Source: an uncultured Acidimicrobiales bacterium
GTDB taxonomy: Bacteria > Actinomycetota > Acidimicrobiia > Acidimicrobiales > SZUA-35
DNA length: 35,183 bases
Direction of reading: 5' to 3'
NCBI GenBank assembly: GCA_937922785.1
Contig: CALAJQ010000041.1
Span: forward strand, 1 to 35,183
Numbering within the stretch: the first letter of the stretch is position 1; every line of letters begins with the position of its first letter. This document shows positions 16,287-25,067 of this stretch, in pieces. The notes under the pieces are model-generated. The model saw nothing but the letters and a program-made list of their open reading frames with translations. It did no database searches and was not told the origin of the DNA. The translations under genes were made by a program, and so were the position numbers.

Positions 16287-16420
16287 TATTTCTTATCTCG
16301 GGGATATCGAGGCCTCGAAACCTTCGTTATGTAACCAATCACAAGCTGCGCTACCAGGCCAATAGACCCGATAGCCAACACGAGACCAATCCACCAATGC
16401 CAAACCACTGCAACGATCAT
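16286..16420 (-). CDS. Small single-span membrane protein, 44 residues
   Basis: A short frame from the ATG at 16420 to the TAG at 16288-16286 encodes 44 residues: a hydrophobic stretch with three tryptophans (MIVAVVWHWWIGLVLAIGS and on to about residue 31), then a strongly basic tail TKVSRPRYPRDKK. Its stop shares a base with the GTG of the DUF2342 gene, the junction type used for real coupled genes elsewhere in this window (tmk/holB). The upstream ribosome site is weak (AAAAGA). I do not recognise a family. The topology would be N-out with a cytoplasmic basic tail by the positive-inside rule. Confidence 0.6.
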   Translation of the reverse strand: MIVAVVWHWWIGLVLAIGSIGLVAQLVIGYITKVSRPRYPRDKK

Positions 16421-16463
16421 TCTTTTGAGTGTAGAGCTACGCTGGTCGACTGGTTGATACCCA

Positions 16464-16536
16464 GCCCGGATAGCTCAGTTGGTAGAGCAACTCATTCGTA
16501 ATGAGTAGGTCGCGAGTTCGATTCTCGCTTCGGGCC
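16464..16536 (+). tRNA. tRNA-Thr (anticodon CGU)
   Basis: A complete cloverleaf: acceptor GCCCGGA/TTCGGGC with one G-T pair, D-arm GCTCAGTTGGTAGAGC, anticodon stem ACTCA/TGAGT around loop TTCGTAA (anticodon CGT, reading ACG), variable AGGTC, and T-arm GCGAG-TTCGATT-CTCGC. CCA is not encoded (CAA follows the discriminator base). The discriminator appears to be C, uncommon for threonine tRNAs, which normally have A or U. Confidence 0.95.
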
Positions 16537-16573
16537 CAAACTGCCCCAAAACCTCCCGATTCTGGCGGTGCCC

Positions 16574-16591
16574 GGGCCCGGATTCGGGCCC
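16574..16591. terminator. GC-rich hairpin between convergent tRNA-Thr and LLM oxidoreductase gene
   Basis: GGGCCCG-GATT-CGGGCCC forms a perfect 7-base stem with a 4-base loop between two convergent genes. There is no U-tract on either side, so intrinsic termination would be atypical, although actinobacterial terminators often lack one. Confidence 0.4.
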
Positions 16592-16612
16592 TAGTGCGGT
16601 CGGTTCGTATCT

Positions 16613-17521
16613 TTAGTTTGCGGCTGCTAGGACTTGCCGGGCCTGGGCGTGCTCATCAGCGTTGAATCCTTGGACGACGGCGGTGAAATCGGTTGCGCCG
16701 GCGGCTGCGATCTCGGCCAGGCCTTCGGCGACTTGTTCCTCGCTACCAATTAGGGAGATGTCGGCGGGGCCATCAACACCTTCGATGTCGAGCATTGCGC
16801 GATAGGACGGCAGCTGCCCATAAATAGTCAGCGTCTTGGCAACGATTTCTCGGGCCTTGTCGGGCTGATCGGTCACCCAAACCGGAAGACTGCAAACCAC
16901 CGACGGTGTCGGCCGACCTGCGTCGGCGGCAGCGGAATTGATTCCGGGAACGATTTGGCGTTCAAGAGTCTTAGGACCCACACACCACAAAATTGTTCCA
17001 TCGGTTCGCTTGCCAGCGATGCGCAACATCTGATCGCCGAGAGCGGCAAGCATGACTTTGGGCGGGTTTTCAGTTGGTCGAGCCGCCTCACCCACATATG
17101 ACCAGACTTCTCCCACATAGGAAGATTTGCCAGTAGCCAACATCTCTTCCAAGACACCCAAATAGTCGAGCATGTGTCGAATCGGCTTCTCCCACTTCAT
17201 CTTCCAGCGATCTTCCACCGAAGGCTTGTGAGCTAGGCCGATGCCCAGAATTGTGCGGCCCCCAGTTGCTGCTTGTGTGGTCAGGGCTTGAGCCGCAAGT
17301 GCTTGGGGATGACGGGGCCAAGTAGGGATTACCGCAGTTCCGAGTTCGATAGTCGAAGTTGAGGCGGCCGCTACCGAGAACACAGTTAGCGCGTCAACTA
17401 GACCGGTCTGGGCCAACCAATAACTTGACATCCCTGATTCCTCAGACTTGACGATGTCAGCCACCATCGCGTCGAGATTTGGTTTGGCGAGCAGGCCTGA
17501 GCCGTTGATTCCGATCTTCAT
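16613..17521 (-). CDS. LLM-class (luciferase-like) F420-dependent oxidoreductase
   Basis: From the ATG at 17521 the protein has 302 residues, starting MKIGINGSGLLAKPNLDAM; the frame extends to 17674, but those 51 residues look unlike the family and would run over the divergent lipoprotein gene. Family marks include ESGMSSYWLAQTG, ELGTAVIPTWPRHPQALAAQA, GRTILGIGLAHKP and PTENPPKVMLAALGDQMLRIAGKRTDGTI in pieces. Such TIM-barrel enzymes use F420 or FMN to reduce or oxidise diverse substrates; the actual one is unknown. It stands alone, convergent with the tRNA. Confidence 0.9.
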   Translation of the reverse strand: MKIGINGSGLLAKPNLDAMVADIVKSEESGMSSYWLAQTGLVDALTVFSVAAASTSTIELGTAVIPTWPRHPQALAAQALTTQAATGGRTILGIGLAHKPSVEDRWKMKWEKPIRHMLDYLGVLEEMLATGKSSYVGEVWSYVGEAARPTENPPKVMLAALGDQMLRIAGKRTDGTILWCVGPKTLERQIVPGINSAAADAGRPTPSVVCSLPVWVTDQPDKAREIVAKTLTIYGQLPSYRAMLDIEGVDGPADISLIGSEEQVAEGLAEIAAAGATDFTAVVQGFNADEHAQARQVLAAAN

Positions 17522-17602
17522 AATCCGAACCCTAGTCACATCAAACCACCTGCACGAATGTGGTGACTGGATCGGTGTTGATCCACGGCCCAGACTGGTG
17601 CG

Positions 17603-18706
17603 GTGCAACACACAGTGCGAGTGGCAGCAGTGGTCGGTCTTGGATTGATCACACTGGCCTGCACACCAAGCCAAGAGTCCGAAGTTCAGTCGCTTACGCC
17701 CACTTCTGTCGAAGTGTCCTCGACCTCGATTTCGCTTGCTACAACAACTCAGGCGCCTACGACATCGGCGCCAACAACCGAAGCATCAGATGCTCCGACA
17801 ACAGCTACATCTGAACAGCCCCTGGAGCCAGGACGGCTTGAACCGGCAGCTCCTGCACCCATATCGGTTCGCTATTTTGACGACACCGGCTCTTACCTTT
17901 CTGGCCACGGCTTGGAATACATCCAGGAGCTAGAAGGACCACTATTTGAGGTTGTCGATCTGCTCGACTACGGCCTTGTTTTCCAGAGAGACCGGGAGGA
18001 CAACACAATTTGGGTTGCTGGTCCCGAAGACCCAGAACCCAGAGAGTTGCTGGTTGCGAATGACGCCCAATGGCTACAACTCGAAGGCGCAGAGCAACTC
18101 GGATTGGATGCCGACCGAGCCCCGCTGCTCTACTACCAGCGCCACAGGTTCGGTTCACCCGCCGAGAACGAGAGCACGCTCCGAAGCTACAACCCGGCAT
18201 CGGGCGAAATTAGGGTGATTGCTCGCACCGGAGGTGCAGAGTGGGGCACTACTTTCTCGTACCTGACGGGTTCCAAAGCTCTCGCTATCACCGGAGTGGA
18301 AGCTCCTGCCATGTTCATTGTTGATCTGGACAAAGATCGAGATACCTCGGTTTTCGATCTTCCCGAGGTCTGCCCCGGCGAAGTTATTGCCTATGAGCAT
18401 GGCACCTTCGTCGGCGACCAGATTCTTGGCTCACGGCCGATCTTCAATACTCACGACGGAGTCGTCGATCAGTGGGGCTTTTACCTGCTAGACCCAGAAA
18501 CTTGTGAAGAGGTTCTCATTGAGTCATATCCCTGGAACAGCGGCGACTTTTATGTCGAGAGTTTTGTGGGGTCGGTTGTAAATCTCAAGACTGAGGAATT
18601 CTTCGACGGCTCACCACTTCCTGCCATCAAGCTGGATCTCACAGGCGAGGGCGAATCTTTGTCGGCTCCGTTCCCCGGCTTCCAGCGGCCTGGCTTTCTT
18701 TCCTAA
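17603..18706 (+). CDS. Putative secreted lipoprotein of unknown function
   Basis: The 367-residue frame begins at a GTG (17603; another GTG at 17615). The N-terminus is a short signal sequence VRVAAVVGLGLITLAC, with the cysteine a probable lipidation site although the lipobox (ITLAC) is not ideal. A Ser/Thr/Ala/Pro-rich linker follows to about residue 85. The globular part has repeated short strands with acidic and aromatic residues (for example SYLTGSKALAITGVEAPAMF), reminiscent of beta-propeller-type folds, but I recognise no family. It is monocistronic, divergent from the LLM gene and convergent with holB. Confidence 0.75.
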   Translation: MQHTVRVAAVVGLGLITLACTPSQESEVQSLTPTSVEVSSTSISLATTTQAPTTSAPTTEASDAPTTATSEQPLEPGRLEPAAPAPISVRYFDDTGSYLSGHGLEYIQELEGPLFEVVDLLDYGLVFQRDREDNTIWVAGPEDPEPRELLVANDAQWLQLEGAEQLGLDADRAPLLYYQRHRFGSPAENESTLRSYNPASGEIRVIARTGGAEWGTTFSYLTGSKALAITGVEAPAMFIVDLDKDRDTSVFDLPEVCPGEVIAYEHGTFVGDQILGSRPIFNTHDGVVDQWGFYLLDPETCEEVLIESYPWNSGDFYVESFVGSVVNLKTEEFFDGSPLPAIKLDLTGEGESLSAPFPGFQRPGFLS

Positions 18707-18738
18707 CCAAACCTGGCCCGGGCTGTGAGATGAGTCTG

Positions 18739-19842
18739 CTAGCGAGCACCCAAACGCAGTAGGAGAGACTGAAGCAGCAGTGCCTCGTTGGGGTTTCTGA
18801 CAACCGCCTCAGTGGTTGCCCGGATGTAATCCAAACACTGCTGCGGGTGATGACGGGACTCACGCGAGCCGTCACCGGCGACTAGTTCGTTTCGATAGTG
18901 GCGAGCCAAGGTTGCCAGTCCGAATTGAAGCTCGTCAGTTCGAAGCTTACGCACTTCGCGTTTTTGGCGAGCCACAAGGTCCGATCTCCCCGAGCCTCGC
19001 TCCCCTAGCGCTTCAACTCTTGCCGCAAGCTCTTCCAGTTCTCCAGCATGTCGCACTTCAAGTGGTTCTGCCGCAGCGTCCATGCCTTCTCGCAGCTGGC
19101 TCACCAACTCGGCAACAACCGCACCCCTGCCGTTCAATCGACCAGGAACACTTCGCCACAGCTCTGCTCGTTCTACCAACGCATCGTCGCCCGACAAAAG
19201 GCGGGCGCGGTCTAGATCACCCGAAGCAGCCGTGGCTGCCAGCTTCGCTCGCTTTGGCGATACGCCTTCACCAACCAGTTGGGCCTCCACCACAAATTGA
19301 GAAAGCGGACCAAACTGCACGGTCAAGCAGCGGCTGGCAATTGTGACAATCTCGGGCGGAACCTCGGTGGCAAGCAGAATGAAGATGGTCGAGCTTGGTG
19401 GCTCCTCGATGATCTTCAACAATTTGCCGATGGCCGCCTCTTCGATGATTTCGAGACCGTGCACCACGATGACCTTGCGCCGACCCTCAACCGGGGAAAT
19501 CTGGGCGGACCGAATAATTGTCTGCGCCTCGCCGACCCGAATTCCCGCACCTTCAGGCTCAACAACCAGAACATCGGGGTGTGCGCCTTTAACCGTCAAC
19601 CGCTTGACCCGCTCCGGGTCCCGAGCGCCAACCGCTAACAGCTCGGCAGCGAAAGCTAATGCCGCCTGGGCAGTTCCGACCCCAGGCGGCCCCACCAACA
19701 TGTATGCATGAGTAGGAGATTCAGCTGCTGAACGAAGCCGTGAAACCGGCTCGTCTTGGCCAACGATCGGGGCCCAGACGTCAATGGCCTGATCCGTCGA
19801 TCCAGCCAGCGGGCCCTCAGCCAATGGCTCAGAAAGTGACAC
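18739..19842 (-). CDS. holB: DNA polymerase III delta prime subunit (clamp-loader ATPase-like)
   Basis: The 367-residue protein follows the delta-prime layout: WAPIVGQDEPVSRLRSA at the front, P-loop region LVGPPGVGTAQAALAFAAEL, IRSAQISPVEGRRKVIVV, the KLLKIIEEPPSSTIFILLA core, and IASRCLTVQF with the SRC motif. Delta prime is a stator of the sliding-clamp loader. The P-loop lysine of GVGK is threonine (GVGT), so ATP hydrolysis here is unlikely, consistent with delta-prime often being catalytically silent. The zinc-module cysteines seen in some homologues are not obvious. Start GTG, sharing a base with the tmk stop (TAGTG). The topA-tmk-holB order is common in actinobacteria. Confidence 0.93.
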   Translation of the reverse strand: MSLSEPLAEGPLAGSTDQAIDVWAPIVGQDEPVSRLRSAAESPTHAYMLVGPPGVGTAQAALAFAAELLAVGARDPERVKRLTVKGAHPDVLVVEPEGAGIRVGEAQTIIRSAQISPVEGRRKVIVVHGLEIIEEAAIGKLLKIIEEPPSSTIFILLATEVPPEIVTIASRCLTVQFGPLSQFVVEAQLVGEGVSPKRAKLAATAASGDLDRARLLSGDDALVERAELWRSVPGRLNGRGAVVAELVSQLREGMDAAAEPLEVRHAGELEELAARVEALGERGSGRSDLVARQKREVRKLRTDELQFGLATLARHYRNELVAGDGSRESRHHPQQCLDYIRATTEAVVRNPNEALLLQSLLLRLGAR

Positions 19843-20441
19843 TACGCCTCCAGCCGAGGCTCAATCTCAGCCCAGATTCGAGCCTCGATTTCATCGATGG
19901 TGCCGAGGCCGTCAATGACGATCCATCGATCTGGCTCGGCCGCAGCTAAGGCCCTATAAGTGGCAGAAACGGCGGCGTGGAACTCATCGCCTTCAGATTC
20001 CAGTCGGTCCAACGGCGTGACAATGCGCTCGGTTGCGGCCCTAATGTCGACGTCCAAAAAAACAACTAGGTCCGGCCAGAGTCCTTCAAGAGCCCACTCG
20101 TTGATCCGTCGTACCTCGTCAACGCCAAGACCTCGAGCGCCACCTTGATAAGCCAAGGAAGAGTACGCCGAGCGATCTGAAATGACGTGTTGTCCTGCGG
20201 ACAGAGTTGGACTGACTACTTCGCCCACATGTTGCGCCCGATCGGCTGCCATCAGAAGTGTCTCGGCCCGATCTCCGATTGGGGCCTCACCAACTCCCAA
20301 CAGACTTTGCCTCAACCGCACTCCCAGCGGTGTGCCGCCAGGCTCTCGAGTTACCAGCGCACCGAGTCGGTTAGCCAAGAGGCGAACTTGGGTGCTCTTG
20401 CCAGAGCCTTCGCCGCCTTCGAATGCGATGTAACTGGCCAC
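19842..20441 (-). CDS. tmk: Thymidylate kinase
   Basis: Tmk phosphorylates dTMP to dTDP. The 199-residue protein shows the P-loop FEGGEGSGKSTQVRLLANRL, TREPGGTPLGVRLRQ with the dTMP-binding arginine, and SDRSAYSSLAYQGGARGLG. DLVVFLDVD and a C-terminal WIVIDGLGTIDEIEARIW complete the fold. The start is GTG, two bases after the topA stop, so translation is coupled; the stop overlaps holB. Confidence 0.95.
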   Translation of the reverse strand: MASYIAFEGGEGSGKSTQVRLLANRLGALVTREPGGTPLGVRLRQSLLGVGEAPIGDRAETLLMAADRAQHVGEVVSPTLSAGQHVISDRSAYSSLAYQGGARGLGVDEVRRINEWALEGLWPDLVVFLDVDIRAATERIVTPLDRLESEGDEFHAAVSATYRALAAAEPDRWIVIDGLGTIDEIEARIWAEIEPRLEA

Positions 20442-20443
20442 GA

Positions 20444-23236
20444 CTAGCCGTCAGAGGCAGCGGCGTCATCGGCGCCCGAAGAATCAGCGGCTGTTTCGCC
20501 AGTGTCGCCAGGGTCAGCTGTGTCGGCGGCAGAACGCTTCTTAGCTGCGGTCTTGGCCTTCGCCGGCGACTTCTTTTTGGTTGCTGCTTTCTTGGTTGCT
20601 GCCTTTTTCTTGGAGCTTGCCTTCTTTTTGGCCTTCTTCTTGGCCTTCTTCTTTTTCTTTGAAGGACCGGCGGCTCGCCGTTCGGCAAGAAGCTCCGAGG
20701 CACGCTCGATGGTCATTTCTTCCATGTCGTCGCCCTTGCGAAGGCTGGCGTTGTCGACGCCGTCGGTCACATAGATTCCGAAACGGCCCTCTTTCATCAC
20801 AACGTTTAGTTCTGTTGCAGGGTCAACGCCCATGTCTCGAAGCGGAGGCTTGGCCGTGCCCCGACGCTTCGGTTCGGCAAAGATCTTGACCGCTTGGTCC
20901 AATGTCATCGAGAAGATGAGGTCTTCGCTTTCGATTGTTCGAGAGTCAGTGCCCTTCTTGATATAGGGGCCGTACCGACCGTTTTGAGCAGTGATCTCGG
21001 CACCGTCTTCTGGGTGGTTGCCAATAACTCTGGGCAAGCTCATCAGCTTGAGAGCGTCTTCCAAGGTGATTTCTTGGGGATCCATGTCGGAGAACAATGA
21101 TGCGGTCTTTGGCTTGGTCTCGGTCTCATCGTCGTGCTCGCCCATTTGGACGTATGGCCCGAATCGGCCAGCCTTCAACTCAACATCGAGACCCGTCTCG
21201 GGGTGAACACCGAGGACCCGGTCACTCTTGGGCGCCTCGATAATCTCGATTGCTTTTTCGATTGTTAGCTCATCAGGCGCCAGATCTTCAGGAACAGAAG
21301 CTCGATCTTCGCCGCGTTCGAGGTAAGGACCGTATTGACCAACTCTTGCCACGATCAGTACACCGTCAGAGTCGGCTCCAAGCGGAATCGAGTTGACGGC
21401 GCGAGCGTCTATTTCGCCCAGGCGAGTTTCTACCTTGTTCTTCAGGCCGTGTTCGTTCGCCAGTTCAGCCGACGATGCCCCGAAGTAGAACTTCGACAGG
21501 TATGGAATGGCTTCAGCGCTACCCCCGGCAATGTCATCGAGGTCACGCTCCATCTGAGCAGTAAACGCGTAATCGACTAGGTCGGGGAAATGCTGTTCCA
21601 ACAACGTCACCACTGCAAAGGCCAAGAAGGTCGGCACCATCGCCGAGCCCTTTTTACGGGCATACCCTCGGTCCTGGATGGTTCCCATGATCGATGCGTA
21701 AGTTGAAGGTCGGCCTACACCTAGTTCTTCCAGCTTCTTGATTAGCGAAGCTTCGGTGAAGCGGGCTGGAGGCTGGGTGTCATGGCCGGCAGGTTCTGAA
21801 GTTGTAAGCGTTGCACTGTCGCCCTGTTCGAGGGGTGGCAACAGCTGCTCGGTTACTTCCTCTTCGACGGCGTCTTCGTCCTTGGCCACCTCGTAGGCGC
21901 TGAGAAAACCCTTGTGAGAAATAACGGTGCCCGAAGTGGAGAATGTTGCGGTGCGATTGTCGGTAGATGCTACGTCGAGACGGAGGGTTACTGTTTCGCC
22001 TGTTGCATCGGTCATCTGGCTTGCAACGGTTCGTTGCCAGATCAGTTCATAAACCTGGAGCTGCTGACGTGACAATTCACTCTGAACTTGTTCAGGCGTG
22101 CGGAACTGGTCACCGGCGGGACGAATCGCCTCGTGCGCCTCTTGCGCGTTCTTAACTTTGCTCTTGTAAGTTCGCGGCTCGTCAGGCACAAAGTTCTTGC
22201 CGTATCGAGCTTCAATCTGTGAGCGGGCAGCGGCTACAGCGGTCTCTGAAAGCGTGACTGAGTCCGTTCGCATGTAGGTGATGAAGCCACCTTCATAAAG
22301 ACCTTGGGCCACTCGCATCGCTTGAGCCGAAGACATGCGCAGTTTCCGGCCAGCCTCTTGCTGGTAGGTAGAGGTGATAAACGGGGCAGCAGGGCGGCGT
22401 CGATAAGGCTTGGCCTCACGGCTCTTCACGGTTGCGGGCCGGCCATCAAGGGTTGTTGCTAGATCTGCCGAGCTCCCAGCATCGAGATGGACCATTCCTT
22501 CCTTTTCAAGGTGGCCCTCTGAGTTGAAGTCTTTTCCGGAGGCAATTCTCTTGCCGTCGAGTTCAAGCAACATCGCTTGAAAGGGCTTGTCGCCTTTGAC
22601 CGAATCAAAGGTGCCCTTGAGATCCCAGTAGTTGGCTGACACAAATGCCATCCGTAAACGCTCGCGCTCTACGATCACTCGGGTCGCAACGCTCTGAACG
22701 CGTCCAGCCGAGATTCTTGGCTTGACTTTCTTCCAAAGAACCGGCGACACCTCATATCCGTAAAGCCGATCGAGAAGCCGTCGAGCTTCTTGGGCATCAA
22801 CCAAGTGGCGGTCAAGTTCACGGGGGCTGTCAATGGCCCGGCCGATCGCCTCGGGGGTGATCTCGTGAAAGACCATTCGCTTAACTGGAACCTTTGGGTT
22901 CAAGACCTCAAGTAGGTGCCACGCAATGGCTTCCCCCTCGCGATCCTCATCAGTTGCAAGCAGGAGTTCGTCTGACTCTTTAAGCAGAGCTTTCAGCTTC
23001 TTGACTTGATCTTTCTTCTCGGGAGAGACGATGTAGAGGGGTTTGAAGTCGTTTGCGGTGTCAATTCCAAGCCGGGCCCACTTCTCTTTCTTGTACGCCT
23101 CTGGCACATCTTTGGCGTTGCGCGGCAGGTCCCGAACGTGCCCAATGGACGATTCGACGACATAGTCATCACCCAAATAACCCGCAATAGTGCGAGCTTT
23201 TGATGGGGATTCGACGATTACAAGAGATTTACTCAC
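20444..23236 (-). CDS. topA: DNA topoisomerase I (type IA)
   Basis: The 930-residue enzyme relaxes negative supercoils. The Toprim domain opens with SLVIVESPSKARTIAGYLG and has LLATDEDREGEAIAWHL. The active-site tyrosine lies in GFITYMRTDSVTLS. The C-terminal part has four or so repeated GRFGPYVQ/GRYGPYIKKG-type modules (topo I C-terminal repeats without zinc cysteines), then a strongly basic tail (about 858-900) rich in Lys/Ala, ending in an acidic low-complexity segment. Lysine-rich tails are a known feature of actinobacterial TopA and aid DNA binding and processivity. Start GTG at 23236. It follows nhaA by 17 bases. Confidence 0.96.
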   Translation of the reverse strand: MSKSLVIVESPSKARTIAGYLGDDYVVESSIGHVRDLPRNAKDVPEAYKKEKWARLGIDTANDFKPLYIVSPEKKDQVKKLKALLKESDELLLATDEDREGEAIAWHLLEVLNPKVPVKRMVFHEITPEAIGRAIDSPRELDRHLVDAQEARRLLDRLYGYEVSPVLWKKVKPRISAGRVQSVATRVIVERERLRMAFVSANYWDLKGTFDSVKGDKPFQAMLLELDGKRIASGKDFNSEGHLEKEGMVHLDAGSSADLATTLDGRPATVKSREAKPYRRRPAAPFITSTYQQEAGRKLRMSSAQAMRVAQGLYEGGFITYMRTDSVTLSETAVAAARSQIEARYGKNFVPDEPRTYKSKVKNAQEAHEAIRPAGDQFRTPEQVQSELSRQQLQVYELIWQRTVASQMTDATGETVTLRLDVASTDNRTATFSTSGTVISHKGFLSAYEVAKDEDAVEEEVTEQLLPPLEQGDSATLTTSEPAGHDTQPPARFTEASLIKKLEELGVGRPSTYASIMGTIQDRGYARKKGSAMVPTFLAFAVVTLLEQHFPDLVDYAFTAQMERDLDDIAGGSAEAIPYLSKFYFGASSAELANEHGLKNKVETRLGEIDARAVNSIPLGADSDGVLIVARVGQYGPYLERGEDRASVPEDLAPDELTIEKAIEIIEAPKSDRVLGVHPETGLDVELKAGRFGPYVQMGEHDDETETKPKTASLFSDMDPQEITLEDALKLMSLPRVIGNHPEDGAEITAQNGRYGPYIKKGTDSRTIESEDLIFSMTLDQAVKIFAEPKRRGTAKPPLRDMGVDPATELNVVMKEGRFGIYVTDGVDNASLRKGDDMEEMTIERASELLAERRAAGPSKKKKKAKKKAKKKASSKKKAATKKAATKKKSPAKAKTAAKKRSAADTADPGDTGETAADSSGADDAAASDG

Positions 23237-23253
23237 CGGGGCGACCCTACCGT

Positions 23254-24576
23254 TTACTTAGAGGTTGCCGGGCCAGCCTTCCGCAGAATGGCCCAACCCA
23301 GTATGGCTGCGAGGAGTGAAGCAACCAAGATTCCGAGCACTGCCTCTTCTCTGATTCCTACATCCTCGAACGCCAAGCGATCAATGAAGAGAGCCACTGT
23401 AAAGCCAATTCCGGCGACTGCACCGGCACCAAGGACGTGCCGCATCGTTACCCCAACCGGAAGTTCAGCAAACGAAGTTCGGTTGGCCAGGGCTGCGAAA
23501 AGGAATATTCCAAGCGGCTTTCCGACCACCAGGCCAATGACGATTCCAAGTGCCACACGAGACGTGAGGGCGGCTGAGACCGAATCGCCGGTGATCTTGA
23601 TGCCGGCGTTGGCCAGGGCAAACACCGGAATCACGAAGAAACTGGTCCATGGACTAATCAGAGCAATAAGCCGGGCGCAAACACTTACCCGCTCACGAAC
23701 CTCCCACTCGGCATTGCGGGCCCGAATTGGGTTGGCTGTGTCACCACTGACGATGTCCTCAACGTTTTCAAACGCCCGGTCACCCAATAGAGGTTTAGCT
23801 GGCGCCAATAGGCCAAGTGCCACACCGGCGATAGTGGCGTGAACGCCGGACTCGAACGTCGCAAACCAGATTCCGAAACCAAGCAGAACATAAACGGGCG
23901 TATACCAAACCCGCCACCGGCGAAGCAGATAGACCAGCACAAGGCCACCAACCGCAAGGGCTAGCCAACCCATGTTTCGATCCTTGGTGTAAAAAATCGC
24001 GATAACCATGATGGCGCCGATGTCATCAACGATTGCCAAAGTAAGCAGGAACAGCTTGAGGCGCTGAGGAATTGAGGGGCCCAGCAGGGCTAGGACTCCA
24101 ACCGCGAAGGCGATGTCGGTAGCCATCGGAATGCCCCACCCATCGGCTCCAGGCCCTCCGACGTTGATGGCGTAGTACAGCGCAGCCGGAACCACCATTC
24201 CTCCGAGCGCCGCCAACGCCGGCATTGCGGCAACTCGAGGGTCCGAGAGTTCGCCGACCACCATCTCGCTTTTGATCTCAAGACCGACAACAAAGAAAAA
24301 GAGCACCATTAAGGCGTCGTTCACCCAGGCTTCAAGCGGCTCTTCCAGATGGAAGCTGCCAATGTTTATGGAAACTTCGGTGTGCCAGAAATCTCCGTAG
24401 CTGTCGCCGAAGAAGTTGGCCCATATGAGTGCCGCCGCGGTAGCGACAAGAAGAAGCACACCAGAAGCTGTTTCCTGGGCCAAGAAACGCACCATGGGCC
24501 TTGCAACCCTTTTGGCCACTGCTGAATCAGAGCCACTAAATGCTTCTTTTCTTACCTTAAGTGGGGACTCGCTCAA
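23254..24576 (-). CDS. nhaA: Na+/H+ antiporter NhaA
   Basis: The 440-residue membrane protein has NhaA family features: RFLAQETASGVLLLVATAAA, NDALMVLFFFVVGLEIKSEM, GWGIPMATDIAFAVGVLALLG and the paired-aspartate site LTLAIVDDIGAIMVIAIFYT needed for Na+ and H+ binding. About eleven to twelve hydrophobic segments are visible. It exports Na+ in exchange for protons, fitting a saline or alkaline habitat. The start is TTG at 24576, supported by AGGAG about nine bases upstream. It sits between an RsbW-like gene and topA. Confidence 0.95.
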   Translation of the reverse strand: MSESPLKVRKEAFSGSDSAVAKRVARPMVRFLAQETASGVLLLVATAAALIWANFFGDSYGDFWHTEVSINIGSFHLEEPLEAWVNDALMVLFFFVVGLEIKSEMVVGELSDPRVAAMPALAALGGMVVPAALYYAINVGGPGADGWGIPMATDIAFAVGVLALLGPSIPQRLKLFLLTLAIVDDIGAIMVIAIFYTKDRNMGWLALAVGGLVLVYLLRRWRVWYTPVYVLLGFGIWFATFESGVHATIAGVALGLLAPAKPLLGDRAFENVEDIVSGDTANPIRARNAEWEVRERVSVCARLIALISPWTSFFVIPVFALANAGIKITGDSVSAALTSRVALGIVIGLVVGKPLGIFLFAALANRTSFAELPVGVTMRHVLGAGAVAGIGFTVALFIDRLAFEDVGIREEAVLGILVASLLAAILGWAILRKAGPATSK

Positions 24577-24609
24577 CGACTTGACTCCTGCGTCATACAG
24601 CCCTGGATA

Positions 24610-25053
24610 CTACTGCGATAGTTCCACTTCTACGGTCGTGCCCTTTTTTGTTGATGTGAACTTCGCCGCTCCATCGCTGAGTTTCTCGATGAGTGGAACC
24701 CCAAACCCACCCTCAATCGCGAGCCGATCCGGATGGGTGATGTCGGGCAATGGCATCGCTGCACCCATCCCCGGGCCCTGATCGGTGATCTTAAGTTTCA
24801 CCCTCTTTGCGCCAAGCTCACAGACAATCTTCACCCGGCCCGAGCCACCAACAGCCAAGTTCGCCTGAATGGCATTGGTGACCGCTTCAGATGTGACCAA
24901 GCGCAGATCCTCTAGTCGGTCACCCTTTAGTACTCCAGCCGCCGCAGCGGCTTCGCTTATGACCATTCGCACGACAGTTACCAGGTCAAGACGCGACGGA
25001 AGATCAATGGTTACCACTTCGCTTGATTTCGTCTGTCTTGGCCGAGAAACCAT
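24610..25053 (-). CDS. RsbW-like anti-sigma / ATP-binding serine kinase-fold protein
   Basis: From the ATG at 25053 the protein has 147 residues; a TTG at 25089 would add 12 and overlap the upstream gene. It is a single HATPase_c domain: the N-box LRLVTSEAVTNAIQAN, G1 motif DQGPGMGAAM, and G2-like GGFGVPLIEKLSD, ending KKGTTVEVELSQ. Homologues of this type phosphorylate or sequester partner-switching proteins and often bind sigma factors. The usual antagonist (STAS-domain anti-anti-sigma factor) is not adjacent. No sensor domain is visible. In Streptomyces a similar gene lies beside bldG near topA and a helicase. Confidence 0.88.
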   Translation of the reverse strand: MVSRPRQTKSSEVVTIDLPSRLDLVTVVRMVISEAAAAAGVLKGDRLEDLRLVTSEAVTNAIQANLAVGGSGRVKIVCELGAKRVKLKITDQGPGMGAAMPLPDITHPDRLAIEGGFGVPLIEKLSDGAAKFTSTKKGTTVEVELSQ

Positions 25054-25067
25054 CTGCGCTTTTGAAT

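Noticed and set aside
17522-17674. N-terminal extension of the LLM oxidoreductase
   Set aside because: The extra 51 residues are Cys/His-rich and unlike the family, and would overlap the divergent lipoprotein gene; the ATG at 17521 begins the typical MKIGI strand.
20423-20774. Hydrophobic plus-strand frames that look like a membrane protein (Leu/Phe/Cys-rich)
   Set aside because: They are the reverse complement of the lysine-rich TopA tail: Lys codons read backwards give Phe/Leu, so hydrophobicity is an artefact.
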